From Enchytraeus crypticus (taxonomy: Eukaryota > Annelida > Clitellata > Enchytraeida > Enchytraeidae), in NCBI GenBank assembly GCA_905160935.1, contig CAJHZI010000533.1, positions 1,764,001 through 1,828,000 on the forward strand: a DNA stretch of 64,000 bases, in the 5' to 3' direction. Both the position numbers and the translations under genes were made by a program. Under the pieces are notes generated by a model that saw only the letters and a list, made by a program, of their open reading frames with translations, was not told where the DNA came from and did not search any database. Positions 46,695 to 56,693 of the stretch are shown here, piece after piece. The number at the start of each line of letters is the position of its first letter. Within the stretch, counting starts at the first letter, position 1.

Positions 46695-46945
46695 TGATTC
46701 ATTATCTTCTCTTGCTTGAATCCTAGTTTAACTAGGGTCGGGCTACGAGTAGACCTCCAATCTGCTCTGTCCTGCACCACAACAGCAGCAATCCCATATT
46801 AATTTCCATCATTTCAGAAATGTTAGAAATTTTTGTAGCAATTTGTGAAATCTAGGCGCTCACCCACCCTATGCCCCTTCTGACATTGTTTTGAATCCTA
46901 GTACTTCATTGCTTTTTACTACACGTGCAGTATACGATCGGGCTA
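46695..46945 (-). mobile_element. SINE family C copy, reversed
   Basis: gaatcctagtttaactaggg, tcgggctacgagtagacctc, tttgtagcaatttgtgaaat, tgccccttctgacattg match family C blocks in reverse order. A CCACAACAGCAGCAATCC segment is inserted relative to the shorter copies. Confidence 0.7.
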
Positions 46946-47343
46946 CTCTTCAGCAACCCAGATAACATTGGTAATGTTTTAGTTTTAAATGTTAATTTTT
47001 AAATTTTTTATTTAATTAATAAATTAAATTAAATTTGTTATATGTGCGATATGTTCTCTCTCCTATTGAATATAAAGTTTCAGGCATAGATGATATTGTG
47101 TTTTTTATGCTAGACAATGTCAGGCACAATTTGACGATGTGAAACGAAGCGACTGAATGATAATTATGTCCGTGTTATGCTCAGGCTTCTGTGTTGTAGA
47201 CAGTTTCACATTTGCTTGTTTGTTTATTTAGTTACTACTTTGTATGTTTTCTTTACTTGTAAGAATCTGCTTAGATAAGAAATAACCATCTTAAAGTTTG
47301 ATACAGAATAACGACGGGCTGAGAATATCTGAAGATTAATTCA

Positions 47344-47670
47344 ACCAATCCAACAATAAGCATTTAACGTCTGATCCTCGCCATAAGGCAATGTCGGGGA
47401 CGTTTCTTGCTGACGCTAAAGAAACAGGCGCCCAAACACCACACGATGACGACTGAGTACACAGAGACCACAAGAGAAAGCGAGATCAAAACAGTGCTAG
47501 TCCAAGATACAAAGCAAGCGGGTCAAATTTTAGACCTATGGCGGAAAGAGATGGGTTTTTGCCTATACAATTAGAAGATCTTGTGGCAGAGAGTTCCATA
47601 TTGTCGGAGCAGAAAACATGAATGAGCGTTTGCCGATGGCAGATTTAATGTTTGGTAATTCTGAGTGTCT
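47344..47670 (-). mobile_element. LINE 3' end, reversed
   Basis: The minus strand encodes the same C-terminal block as intron 2 ([11 protein letters not shown] then THLFP-like), now broken, then a 3' UTR with gacattgccttatggcgagg and acgttaaatgcttattg. It is longer in the 3' UTR than the intronic copy. The tail block resembles the SINE-A 3' end. Confidence 0.78.
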
Positions 47671-47827
47671 GTGATAACTTCCATGTAATGAAAGTTAAAA
47701 AAATTAACATAAAATGAGTTAAATTAAAACGTAATGAAAGTCTGGATAACTTTTTGGTAATAGAAATGTTACCAAAGTTGTTACAACACATTATAACATG
47801 CTTACAATACTTTACATGCTGATACTT

Positions 47828-47951
47828 TAAAGGCTGATGTTAGCGTCATTTTCATCTCTCGAAAGAGATATCAGTTATGGGCGAGCCCAGGATTTGAGCC
47901 CGCAGTTACTTATCTGCAGTCAGATAACTTAAAGACTTCGTCAATGGCTGT
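47828..47951 (-). mobile_element. SINE-A copy 14 (diverged)
   Basis: gggcgagcccaggatttgag remains close to the family, while the A-box half is eroded (gaagtctttaagttatctga on the minus strand). Confidence 0.75.
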
Positions 47952-48355
47952 GTTGATTTAGTTAACAGTAGGTATCATTTTGCATATTAGATGCCTGATG
48001 TATTATTACATATATATTTCTGATCAAGAGTAAAATATATGATTGTTATATAACTTTTCTTGTTTATGTAAATTAACATTTACATCCATATATTGTCTTG
48101 TTGTAGTAGGCTGTTATACAGCTGGTACTTGCCTCGTCAATTTTATATGCAATAATGAACTGTACTTAATAAATTTAACTGAATTTCTAAAGTAGTGCAA
48201 TTTACTATTCTAAAAATCAGTGACTGCTGTAAAATTACGTTAAAAGTTTTTGCCTGATGTATAAAGTTTTTACTCTTGATATACATTGAGGCTAATTTAT
48301 GAAAAAATTGATAGACCCAAAAGCCAAGTTAGTTTGAAGTTAAGAAATATTATAA
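47952..48355. other. No gene seen
   Basis: AT-rich sequence between a SINE and the unrecognised ORF pair. Confidence 0.4.
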
Positions 48356-48666
48356 ATGAAGGCTTTCTTCTCGGAAGCGGAGAAAGGCTACCTAGAGAAG
48401 ACCAAAAAGGACAGTGCCTTGCTCTACAAGAATAAGCAAAGGCAGGGAGGGGATCAGGTGGAGGTTCCGGTAGTGGATGGACTGAAGCCGTCGATACCGG
48501 AGGTGAAGGATCAGGAGGATGAGGGTGACGCCGAGAAGCTTAAGACTGGTCGGTCATGACTCGTGATATGTACAGTGACGTCCTGGTGGAAGGGAAACTG
48601 ATGCGAAATGCATTGTTCGGAGGGGATGAGCCACCTCATGAGCTGCCTCTTCCAGCTGATGACTAG
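48356..48666 (+). pseudogene. Unrecognised GC-richer ORF pair, possibly one frameshifted gene
   Basis: An ATG ORF at 48356-48559 (67 residues, charged, with SEAEKGYLEKTKKDSALLYK and a later acidic EVKDQEDEGDAEKL) overlaps a second ORF, 48556-48666 (36 residues, MTRDMYSDVLVEGKLMRNAL then an EPPHELPLPADD end), in the -1 frame at tcatga. Both are GC-richer than the flanks and look coding in composition. No family is recognised. It could be a small exon, a retrocopy with a frameshift, or chance. Confidence 0.35.
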
Positions 48667-49555
48667 ACAGAAAGACCTTCTTAATTCAATAGTGGATTTT
48701 CTAAATATTGCTTTGTTATTTCTGTTAGTAGTGTCTGCACAGCCATTAATCGATGGGCGGCCAGACTTTGCTGTAGAGCTGTAGCCGATTACAACAACAG
48801 CAACTGTTGTTTTTGCTCTAGGAAGAATTTTGCCAATCTACACTTAGATAAATTTTTTCGTGATGTTATGCATTTGCTTCTAACTGTCGCTACACTTACG
48901 TTTAGATACATTATTACATTATGAAGTGGTTAATGATTTGTAGACGCGCACTGTATTTTAAAGTCTTTTTCAATTGATGGCTGGGTTTCCTTTGATCTGT
49001 ATCAAAATGATTGGCCAGTCTTGTGAGCCTGGAACGGAATAGTGAATTCATGAAATTCAAACTGAATTCAGTCTACAAATAGTTACGAAATCATTAGCAT
49101 GATTGTTTGATTTTCAACTGCACATCTATAGGTGCTGGGTTTGAATGATAGCCTAACCATTTCAGACATGAAGTAATTTTAAATTCGGTTTTAGCTTTTT
49201 AAGTACACCAGTGCCGAACTTCTGCTTTATAATCTTTACTTGGTTGATTAATTACCTGTTTGTGCTAGCTTTACAATATAATATCTATGCCCAACGTATC
49301 AGTAATCTGAAGTGAATGAAGAAATGAAACACTAAGGACATATTTATATCAGAATTTAAGAACTGAAAAACTATTACCATATGATATTGAAGGTTTTCTA
49401 ATACATGACTGATGACTTATCTGTACTTTAGGTTTAATCTACCCTGACCATTTTTGATCACTGGGCTGGCTTTCGTTTAGGACCTTACTTCTCCTCAGCA
49501 CATTTCTTTTGCAGATTGATCTGAGTGAATTGATCTTTAGTGATGTGTGCTGTTG
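48667..49555. other. No gene seen
   Basis: Apart from a short acaacaacagcaac-type run near 48790 no feature is recognised. Confidence 0.4.
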
Positions 49556-49602
49556 GAGACGTCCCTGACATCATCCCTGGATGAGGAAACGGACGTTAAA
49601 CC

Positions 49603-49640
<38 letters not shown>
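49556..49640 (+). mobile_element. Retroposon 3' tail with (TTA)n
   Basis: gacgtccctgacatcatccc, gatgaggaaacggacgttaa, acctttattattatt. Same end as 59719-59780 and, reversed, 11638-11760. A further gacgtccctgatatcatcc occurs alone near 49838. Confidence 0.65.
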
Positions 49641-49861
49641 TTGTAAGCTTCTGCTTATCTAGTAAATTTAGTTATCAACTCTGTTGATTGATGTGTGGTT
49701 ATGGGTACGCACAGTGATATGCTTTTATAGACTTTACTGTGTAGATTATGTTTATATTTAGTTTATGTTTGTTACGTTTGACAGCTAAAGATCTTCTGAT
49801 TGCTTTCACTGGACCAAATACTTTAACATGCTAAAGACGTCCCTGATATCATCCAACAAAA

Positions 49862-49904
49862 AATTTTCTTGAAAATCAAATTATATTTGATTTTCAAGAA
49901 AATT
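49862..49904. repeat. Perfect 20-bp hairpin with 3-base loop
   Basis: aattttcttgaaaatcaaat, loop tat, then the exact complement. It directly follows the lone gacgtccctgatatcatcc motif. Confidence 0.9.
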
Positions 49905-50165
49905 ATGTGGACTGTTGTGAATATGCTGAATATTATTAATGGTTAAACTGACACTGTAATGAAATTTATCATCATGATGATATTGAGCCCCTTCTGTATC
50001 GCAATCCACATCATGACGTCTCTTAAATTTTCAGAATTCGTCCAATGCTGTACCAAAGTCAGCTACCTATACATACAAGTATGGATTTGTGTATAATATT
50101 GTGCACTTGATAGCCTCTAGGCTTTGAGTCGATGCCTATTAGTATTCAATATTTAGGCCCCTCTT

Positions 50166-50660
50166 TGTTTGACATGGTCACGTGGACGTGGTCACTGGAA
50201 CGTAGGCGTGGCCACTTGCTCGGGGGCGTAGTCTTATGTATGCGGCTTTGTCTCGTGCACATGGGCGTGGTCACATGTACATGGGCGTGGTCACATGCTC
50301 ATGGGCGTGGTTACATGCACTTAGGCGTGGTCGCATGTACATGGGCGTGGTCACATGCTCATGGGCGTGGTCACATGTAGATGGGCATGGTGACATGCTC
50401 ATGGGCGTGGTGACATGCTCATGGGCGTGGTGACATGCTCATGGGCGTGGTGACATGTACATGGGCGTGGTGACATGTAAATGGGCGTGGTGACATGTAC
50501 ATGGGCGTGGTGACATGTACATGGGCGTGGTGACATGTAAATGGGCGTGGTCACATGTACATGGGCGTGGTCACATGTTAATGGGTGTGGTGACATGTAA
50601 ATGGGCGTGGTCACATGTACATAGGCGTGGTCACATGTTAATGGGTGTGGTGACAGGCTA
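50166..50660. repeat. GC-rich 20-bp minisatellite, about 24 copies
   Basis: The unit atgggcgtggtgacatgtac varies mainly at gtgac/gtcac and at the bases after acatg (tac, taa, ctc). Each unit holds a GGGCGTGG box, and many hold the palindrome catgtacatg. It is much GC-richer than its surroundings. The MGVVTC/TPIYMSPHP ORFs are by-products. Confidence 0.92.
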
Positions 50661-51065
50661 TAAGTCGTTGTTAGCGTGCAGTTAAGAAATGAATTTGTAG
50701 ATGTTTATTACATGATACACATTTACTTTAGTTATTTGCTACTTTTCATTATTTTGCGTTACTCAAGGATTAAAGATTTAGGAATAATTATAATTATCTT
50801 TCTAGCTGAACTATTTTATTTGTATTGTAATGTGCAGTAAACTAATAAAACTTATTTAGTCAACATTTACGTCGTTTGCTTTGTGTTGACACAACACCGG
50901 GGGGAGCGTGAGGTTGCGTTCGACTGACAATTAGGGCCGTACCTGACAATTAGGGCCAGTAGCGGGCTGGGCTTGTGAACTGAGGGCTGAGCAACTGAGA
51001 CTTTCAGGCCTTTGATTGTTAATGCTTAGATCGATTTCTAGGCTCAATCTTTCGACGAATGAAAC

Positions 51066-51178
51066 TTCATAGGGTAAGAGTGATAATGAAGAGGCAAGCG
51101 GAAGACAGAGAAGGGTGGAGGCGTTATATACCATGGACCTGCCAGTAGGCAGTGCACTAAGAGAGAGAGAGAGAGTAA
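51066..51178 (+). mobile_element. Family B' repeat with GA tail
   Basis: agaggcaagcggaagacag, ggcgttatataccatggacc, tgccagtaggcagtgcact, then (GA)n. The best preserved of the three B' copies. Confidence 0.72.
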
Positions 51179-51179
51179 G

Positions 51180-51310
51180 AGCTAAAGTCAAGTTTAACGT
51201 CAGTTTCCTGTCTCGAATGTCACTGACTTGAGGATCACTGGATTTGAACCCTTACCCTGCTGAGTGCTGAGTCGCAGCTGACAACTTGTCGAAAGTCGTC
51301 GGTTCTGTCA
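51180..51310 (-). mobile_element. SINE-A-like, strongly diverged copy
   Basis: aagtttaacgtcagtttcct and ggatttgaaccctta retain the tail and the B box (minus strand AGGGTTCAAATCC). The A-box half no longer matches. Confidence 0.6.
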
Positions 51311-51475
51311 GACATTATAAGGAAAGAAACGCATCGTTTTCAAGAGCAAAGATATCATTAAACTTAACGCGGACTACCTTTTGTTATCTTTAATGTAATG
51401 TGTTTATACTTTATTACTCTGTGCAAAGGGAAACTCATGTAGCTATGCAGAAATATTCTATAATTTAAGCATGAA

Positions 51476-51519
51476 GTATATATATATATATATATAGGTG
51501 TATATATACTTCATACGTA

Positions 51520-51605
<86 letters not shown>

Positions 51606-51612
51606 CACACAC

Positions 51613-51679
<67 letters not shown>
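51476..51679. repeat. (TA)n/(CA)n microsatellite
   Basis: Long mixed TA and ACAC tract whose right edge is the left end of a DNA transposon (51680). Confidence 0.95.
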
Positions 51680-51683
<4 letters not shown>

Positions 51684-51997
51684 GGTGCCACTCAAAAAAA
51701 ATAATGCAATTTTCGTCCTCTCACCCCTCATATTTATTCATAATATAAAAAGAGAGAAGCTTGCCAAATTTGAATGTATTCTAATAATATTTACTGGTAG
51801 CTCAAAACCGTCAAAGTTTGCCATTTACGCACCATTTATCCTATATATTATTGTATTTTGTTACCTTTAACTTCATAATTTAGATTATCTTCTAAGTATT
51901 AATTATTCAATATTCATACAAAAGACGTTTGTTGTAGTGTAAATATAACCTGTTTTACAATATTTAACTCAAACAGCTACCTGAAAATGTTATAAAG

Positions 51998-53419
51998 TAG
52001 AGATGGGAATTTTATGAATTTCCAGAGTTCGGGTTCGGTTCGGTTCGTTGAAAATGAAAGTTCGGTTCGGTTTCGGTTAGCAGTTGACAATTTGAGAGTT
52101 CGGTTCGTCGAAAATGAAAGTTCGGTTCGGGTTCGGTTCTAACAAGGGTTCGGGTTCGGTTCGGGTTCCGCTTGCTTTCCAACTCGCAAGAGTTCGATTC
52201 GAGTTCGAAATGGTTTGGTTTGGATAATGTTGCAATTGTTTAACTTTACTTATAATAATCATGGTTATGACAAACATGTTTAAAATGGTTTATGGTAAAT
52301 ATGCCTTTAAATTCATTAAGTCATAATAGCTGCCACATTTTTTCACCTGGGTAAAAATATGAAAACGAAAAAAGGAGATAAGTTGTATTTATTCCTGTAC
52401 ATTTCTTAAAATATTATAAGTTGACCAACAAATGCTCATAATATGGATATTTAGCTTTATTATTGTATCTGAAATATTCTCCTTGATTATAACGAGCAAA
52501 TAGAATGCTTTATCAATTTTTAATTTTTTTTTGTCACTATAGGCCTATATATTAGAAACGTTTATTATTAAGTGGAATGTCTTGGCTAAAATTTGATCCA
52601 ATATTTCAGAGACAAAGTGCAATTTAGTAACATAAAAATGTCAAATAAAGATGATTTGGTAAAAACGTGTACTTCCATAGAAAAATGATCATAATGTACA
52701 CGGTTTGCTATCAACTGACCAGTAATAAACTTCATAATTTACCTTGGGGTTTCAAATTTGAAACTCTCAGATCAATTTATGAAGTTACGAAAATAGTTAT
52801 TAAATTATTGAATTGCTATGGTGCAAAATTATTTACTCCAGTTAGTCTTAACACATATAAAATGTCATATATAATTATTTGTAAATCTGGCTGCAAAAAT
52901 ATTAAGGTAGCACACTAAAATTAGAAAAAAATCATAATTTGAATTTAACAAGAACAAATCCATCTAGATTGAGTCAAGCATTTTCAGATTTTTATGGAAT
53001 ACTCTCATCACTTTTGTCTCTTTGATATTAATCTTCATTCCATATTTCAATGCCGTATCATTCAGACTATCCATTATCTTCTGTAGGCCCGTCTCGCTTC
53101 CCGCTACCATTTCTTTGTACCGCTACCATTTAAAAATTTGTGTGGGAACCAGCCTTACATGAATATATGCTGTTAGATACTGTAAGACATGTAAATGCAA
53201 AAACTAATATATATTTGTATTGTTCTTACTATCTTTAATTAATGTCAGGCTGGTGAAGAAGAAAGGAACTACAAAAGTTTGGTTCAGTTCGGTTTGGACG
53301 AAGTCTGGGTTCGGGTTCGGTTCGGGTTCGATCAGAGTCTGGGTTCGGGTTCGGTTCGGGTTCGATCAAACTTCCAGATTTTAGGGTTCGGTTCGGGTTC
53401 GGTTCGATTCCCATCTCTA
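51998..53419. mobile_element. hAT-type element nested in the TIR transposon
   Basis: Ends tagagatgggaat and, inverted, attcccatctcta. Flanks ttataaag (51990-51997) and ttacgaag (53420-53427) agree at six of eight bases, fitting an aged 8-bp hAT duplication. Just inside each end lie clusters of ggttcgggttcggttcg-type units, in the same orientation at both ends. No transposase ORF, so it is non-autonomous. A LINE fragment (52975-53120) sits inside it. Confidence 0.78.
52975..53120 (-). pseudogene. LINE reverse transcriptase scrap
   Basis: The minus strand encodes MVAGSETGLQKIMDSLNDTA then LKYGMKINIKETK, matching the segment just after the catalytic box in the 20930-21295 fragment, at nucleotide level too. 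The part with the catalytic residues is absent. Confidence 0.7.
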
Positions 53420-53995
53420 TTACGAAGTTATATTTTGTGTGTTTGCCGACGTGGACGTTGCTGCTGCGAAAGATGCACGAACTTTAGTAAAGCAAGACTT
53501 GTTCGGCTTCGGAAAGTCATGGCGGTGTTTCTCTACAATTTGCAGCAAAAATTGCTTTTGATCTTCTTGATTTGTGCTGATTCCGTTAAACTCTTGAATC
53601 AAGGCCACACCTCGCTCGGCTGCATCGTTGACTACTTTCAAACTTCTTACCTTCTGTTGTCCAACAACGTAATCCTTGTTGAAGATCCATGTCTCTGGAT
53701 TGTGGGTGAGAAATGTTTGTGATATATCCAATGCAGTGAAACGTTGCCTAGTGTGATGCGATTCAAAATCAGGCAGCTGCTTGGCATGTAACATGGGGTG
53801 GAAGGCTATTCCTCGAGGATGGGCTGTTTTTTTGTCAAGAGCTGTAACCATGGCAGACTTTATATCGGATGACACGGCAGAGTCAAAGAATGCTAAACCA
53901 ACCAGGATTTCACATAAATACCACAAGTGCCCAGAGAATGACTTTATTGCAGCTTTGGCAACTGCTTCATGTGTATTCTTATATATGATCTTTAT
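53420..53995 (-). pseudogene. Transposase C-terminal block
   Basis: The minus-strand frame contains HLWYLCEILVGLAFFD near its start and VNDAAERGVALIQEF, then QKQFLLQIVEKHR, toward its end. This order is what I recall for the C-terminus of a widespread animal transposase-like family often annotated only as uncharacterised (Cc8L18.2-like). The frame is open upstream of the first Met-like codon, and an acceptor-like site precedes it, so it may be the exon after 54153-54749. The stop falls in the hAT target duplication. Confidence 0.65.
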
Positions 53996-54152
53996 TCACC
54001 AAATCACATGGCAGCAATAACAGAACAAGAAATGAAAAAATAACTAATGAACAGAACAACAGAAATTACGGATTAACCATTAAAGAGTCTGGAAATAAAA
54101 GAATATAAACTAAAATCGCCGTTTATCTTCGGATCAACTTTCCATAAGTTAA

Positions 54153-54749
54153 TTAAGTTAATATACCTTCAAAATAAGTCCAAACTTTATGTCTTATTTT
54201 AGCAATAGAATCATCATCCTGAATTGCATATTTATTTCTAATATTAACATAATCCATATAATCAGACTTATCAAAATCTAGCTTACTATCCAAGCATTCA
54301 GAGACAATTAACTTATTTAAGAAGGTATATCTGTGGTAATCATAAAGTAATTCAAGTGGCTTATAACTTTCCAACTCACGGAATAGCTCCAGATCATTCT
54401 GCGTAGCAGATGAGGCACATGGGCATTTGAACCACACATTCAGATAAACTTTCATTATAAAAGTTTTGAAGTGGCCGAGAGAAGACAGTTCACGGTCAGT
54501 CAGTTGGAACTGATTGCGAAAAAGGAAAATTTTGAGACTGTAAATCAGCTTCGCCATCCATCGCGCTCTGTGGTAAGCTCCGGGAGCTTGAATATGTATG
54601 TGGGTGCTACATTCTGCTCCTTGAAATAAAAGCGATAGCTGCAGAAGTTCACGGTAATCGTCTCTGGGCTGAAACTCGGTAAGTTGTTGTCGAATAAACC
54701 TAATGATATCATCTCGAACTGAGCTGAGAGTCAATGCAATGAAATCCAC
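54153..54749 (-). pseudogene. Transposase middle block
   Basis: About 190 residues with QPRDDYRELLQL, GAYHRARWMAKLIYSLKIFL and, further on, QNDLELFRELESY. The GA.H.ARWMAK.IYSLK signature is shared by the family named under 53420-53995. A GTATAT donor-like site follows YFEG near its 3' end, so the final residues may be intron read-through. The frame differs from the next upstream block, which ends at a stop. Confidence 0.65.
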
Positions 54750-54783
54750 CTAAAGTCCACTGTTACAGCTGGATCTGTAAGTT

Positions 54784-55080
54784 TCACCAAATCTCTGGTA
54801 ACAACTTGATATTTGGCCCACTGGATGGTCCCATTAGTGTATCAAATACCTTAGCAACCATTAGTTCCATGATGTGATGCCTACACGGGAAGCCAATCAC
54901 ATCCCGACCCAGTTTTTCTTCAAGAAGTACGCAGGCCATCGCGTGAACTCCTGTTTTGCTAGCTGTAGTGTCCAAGCACATGAATTTTATGCGATCAGCC
55001 AGATTCCATTCCTGAAAGAGATTGAAAACTGCAGTTGCCTGTGCCTGTCCAGTGCGGTTTGGCAATTTTGGCACCCCTAA
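54784..55080 (-). pseudogene. Transposase catalytic-core block
   Basis: About 98 residues, beginning just after an acceptor-like ttgttag: GVPKLPNRTGQAQA, CLDTTASKTG (a candidate catalytic Asp in an RNase-H-like fold), GRDVIGFPCRHHIMEL (a C-x2-H motif as in hAT-like transposases) and GPSSGPNIKLLPEIW. The preceding N-terminal and DNA-binding part is missing, and a stop follows, so the gene is dead. Confidence 0.65.
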
Positions 55081-55273
55081 CAAATTTTTATTTTAGTCAC
55101 AGTTTTTCGAGATAGGCTTTTCATGAACATATTTGAGGCCATTGAGCTACCAGTAATTATTATATTTGAATGAAACTTGGCGTAGTTACTATGTATCACA
55201 AAATGAACAAAATTAGGGGGTTACACTTGGGAAAAATTAAATTCCTTTTTTTGCCATTACACTGAGTGGCACC

Positions 55274-55277
<4 letters not shown>

Positions 55278-55325
<48 letters not shown>
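55278..55325. repeat. (TA)n microsatellite at transposon right edge
   Basis: TA tract continuing the target sequence of the element that ends at 55277. Confidence 0.95.
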
Positions 55326-55327
<2 letters not shown>

Positions 55328-55332
55328 TCCAT

Positions 55333-55353
55333 ACTATGATGAATGAGATGTTG

Positions 55354-55403
<50 letters not shown>

Positions 55404-55437
55404 CATGTATATATAGCAACATCTCATTCATCATAGT
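55333..55437. repeat. Perfect 27-bp inverted repeat around a (TA)n core
   Basis: actatgatgaatgagatgtt (from 55333) and its exact complement aacatctcattcatcatagt (to 55437) flank about 50 bases of TA-rich sequence. It could extrude as a cruciform; it may be a fold-back element or the result of palindromic TA expansion. Confidence 0.9.
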
Positions 55438-55441
55438 AATC

Positions 55442-55680
55442 ATCATCATCCCTTGAATCCCAGTTTAACCAGGGTCGGGATGCGAGTAGACTGTCTCGAA
55501 TCCTCTTGACTGATGATGTTGTTCCATATCACATCATCAGTCAATCATCTATTTGAGTCTTTTCCATTACTTTACATTTCTGTAGCAATTTCTGGAGCCT
55601 AGGCTTTCACAAACGGAATGCCCTTTCTGACGATGGTAGGGATCTAAGTGCTTTAGTCACCTTCAGAAATGTTATTTCTT
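55442..55680 (-). mobile_element. SINE family C copy, reversed
   Basis: ttgaatcccagtttaaccag, ggtcgggatgcgagtagact, tagcaatttctggagcctag and tgccctttctgacgatggta match family C in reverse. An inner segment with a small gactgatgatg/catcatcagtc palindrome is extra. Confidence 0.72.
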
Positions 55681-55701
55681 TTAAGCTTGAAGTATATACA
55701 T

Positions 55702-56621
55702 CAGGGTGAGTAAAAAGGAGTGATAACACCTGTAAAAAGTTTGAATATCTCAGGCTATTGTTAATATTTTCAAATAAAACTTTTACCAATTACTAAAGGA
55801 CTAATTTTTGATGAGGTAGTCAATTTTTATCCATTTAAATACATAGATTGGCCAGTTAACAAAGTTTCAGCAGAGCAGTAAATAACAACTATACTTAACT
55901 TTATTTTTTGACCCAGAAAAGTGTCGTTGTGGTGGTTCAGAAAGAACCAGTTGTATCTGCTAGCATTACTGCCTATTCGATATGTTTTCCTACAGCTGCT
56001 TTTCAGGACTGCAACAGCTTTCGGAAAGCTAGGACAGCCTTTTTGATTCCAGCTTGGGGCAGTCTCTCCGTGATTGATGGTAGGTAGCATTTCCTGCAGT
56101 TCTGTCTTGTTTTTAAGCTTCGACTGGTGTTTCTGATAGAGATGCAGCATGGTTCCCCAGACATGGCAATCCAGAGGATTTTGATTGGGAGAGTTTGGAG
56201 GCCATTCACTCTTCTTGTTGAAATGCGGATTTATCTCGTCAATTCATTCCTGTGCATGACGAGATGCATGAGTCGGAGCATCATTCTGCTGAAATATGAA
56301 ACTGTTTGGTAGAAGAGCATTGCAATCCTCAAACAGCTTGAGAAGTATTGACGCGATACTGGGCGTTCACCTTTTCCTTCTCGCCAATTTAGTGCAATTT
56401 GCCCTTACCGTTGTTGCAAACGCCATTTTTAGATCAAGATGGGGGTTCCTCTGCTGAAACTTGTATAACTAGCCAATTTATGTGCTAAAATGGATGAAAA
56501 TTGGCTACCCCATTAAGAATTAGTCCTTTAGTAATTGGTAAAAGTTTGATTTGAAAATATTAACAATTGCCTGAGATATTCAATTTTTTTGCAGGTGTTA
56601 TCACTTTTTTTACTCACCCTG
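55702..56621 (-). mobile_element. mariner/Tc1-type transposon with 175-bp TIRs
   Basis: Ends cagggtgagtaaaaa and, inverted, tttttactcaccctg. The two termini match for about 175 bp (55702-55876 and 56447-56621), ending at a shared ctctgctgaaac block. The right flank starts TA; the left flank reads cat, so the TA duplication is not clean. The 920-bp length is short for an autonomous member, in line with an internal deletion. Confidence 0.8.
55940..56425 (-). pseudogene. mariner/Tc1 transposase, deleted and broken
   Basis: The minus strand encodes a short MAFATTVRANCTK start, then FIFQQNDAPTHAS (position of the second catalytic Asp, order altered), WPPNSPNQNPLDCHVWG (third catalytic position, Asp kept), and a C-terminus with YQKHQSK and KKAVLAFRKLLQS. 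There is an in-frame stop near 56245, a frame change near 56080, and the N-terminal DNA-binding half with the first catalytic Asp is absent. It is a dead copy. Confidence 0.75.
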
Positions 56622-56626
56622 TAGAC

Positions 56627-56627
<1 letters not shown>

Positions 56628-56689
<62 letters not shown>
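56628..56689. repeat. (TA)n microsatellite between two transposons
   Basis: TA tract separating the mariner-type element from the next TIR element. Confidence 0.95.

Positions 56690-56693
<4 letters not shown>

Larger units (their letters stand above)
51680..55277 (-). mobile_element. DNA transposon with long TIRs, inserted in (TA)n
   Basis: Both ends read TTAGGGTGCCACTCA inward (51680-51694; reversed 55263-55277). Weaker similarity continues for about 130 bp on each side, including a shared actggtagctcaa. Flanks are TA repeats, so the target duplication is TA-type but cannot be measured exactly. It contains a broken minus-strand transposase (53420-55080) and a nested hAT-type element. The N-terminal part of the transposase is missing, as only about 200 bp separate the first coding block from the right end. 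Confidence 0.8.

Noticed and set aside
51458..51870. [12 protein letters not shown] ORFs
   Set aside because: TA/CA microsatellite read-through on both strands.
53279..53722. 147-codon plus-strand ORF
   Set aside because: Starts in the GGTTCG array of the hAT-type element and is antisense to the transposase C-terminal block; shadow frame.
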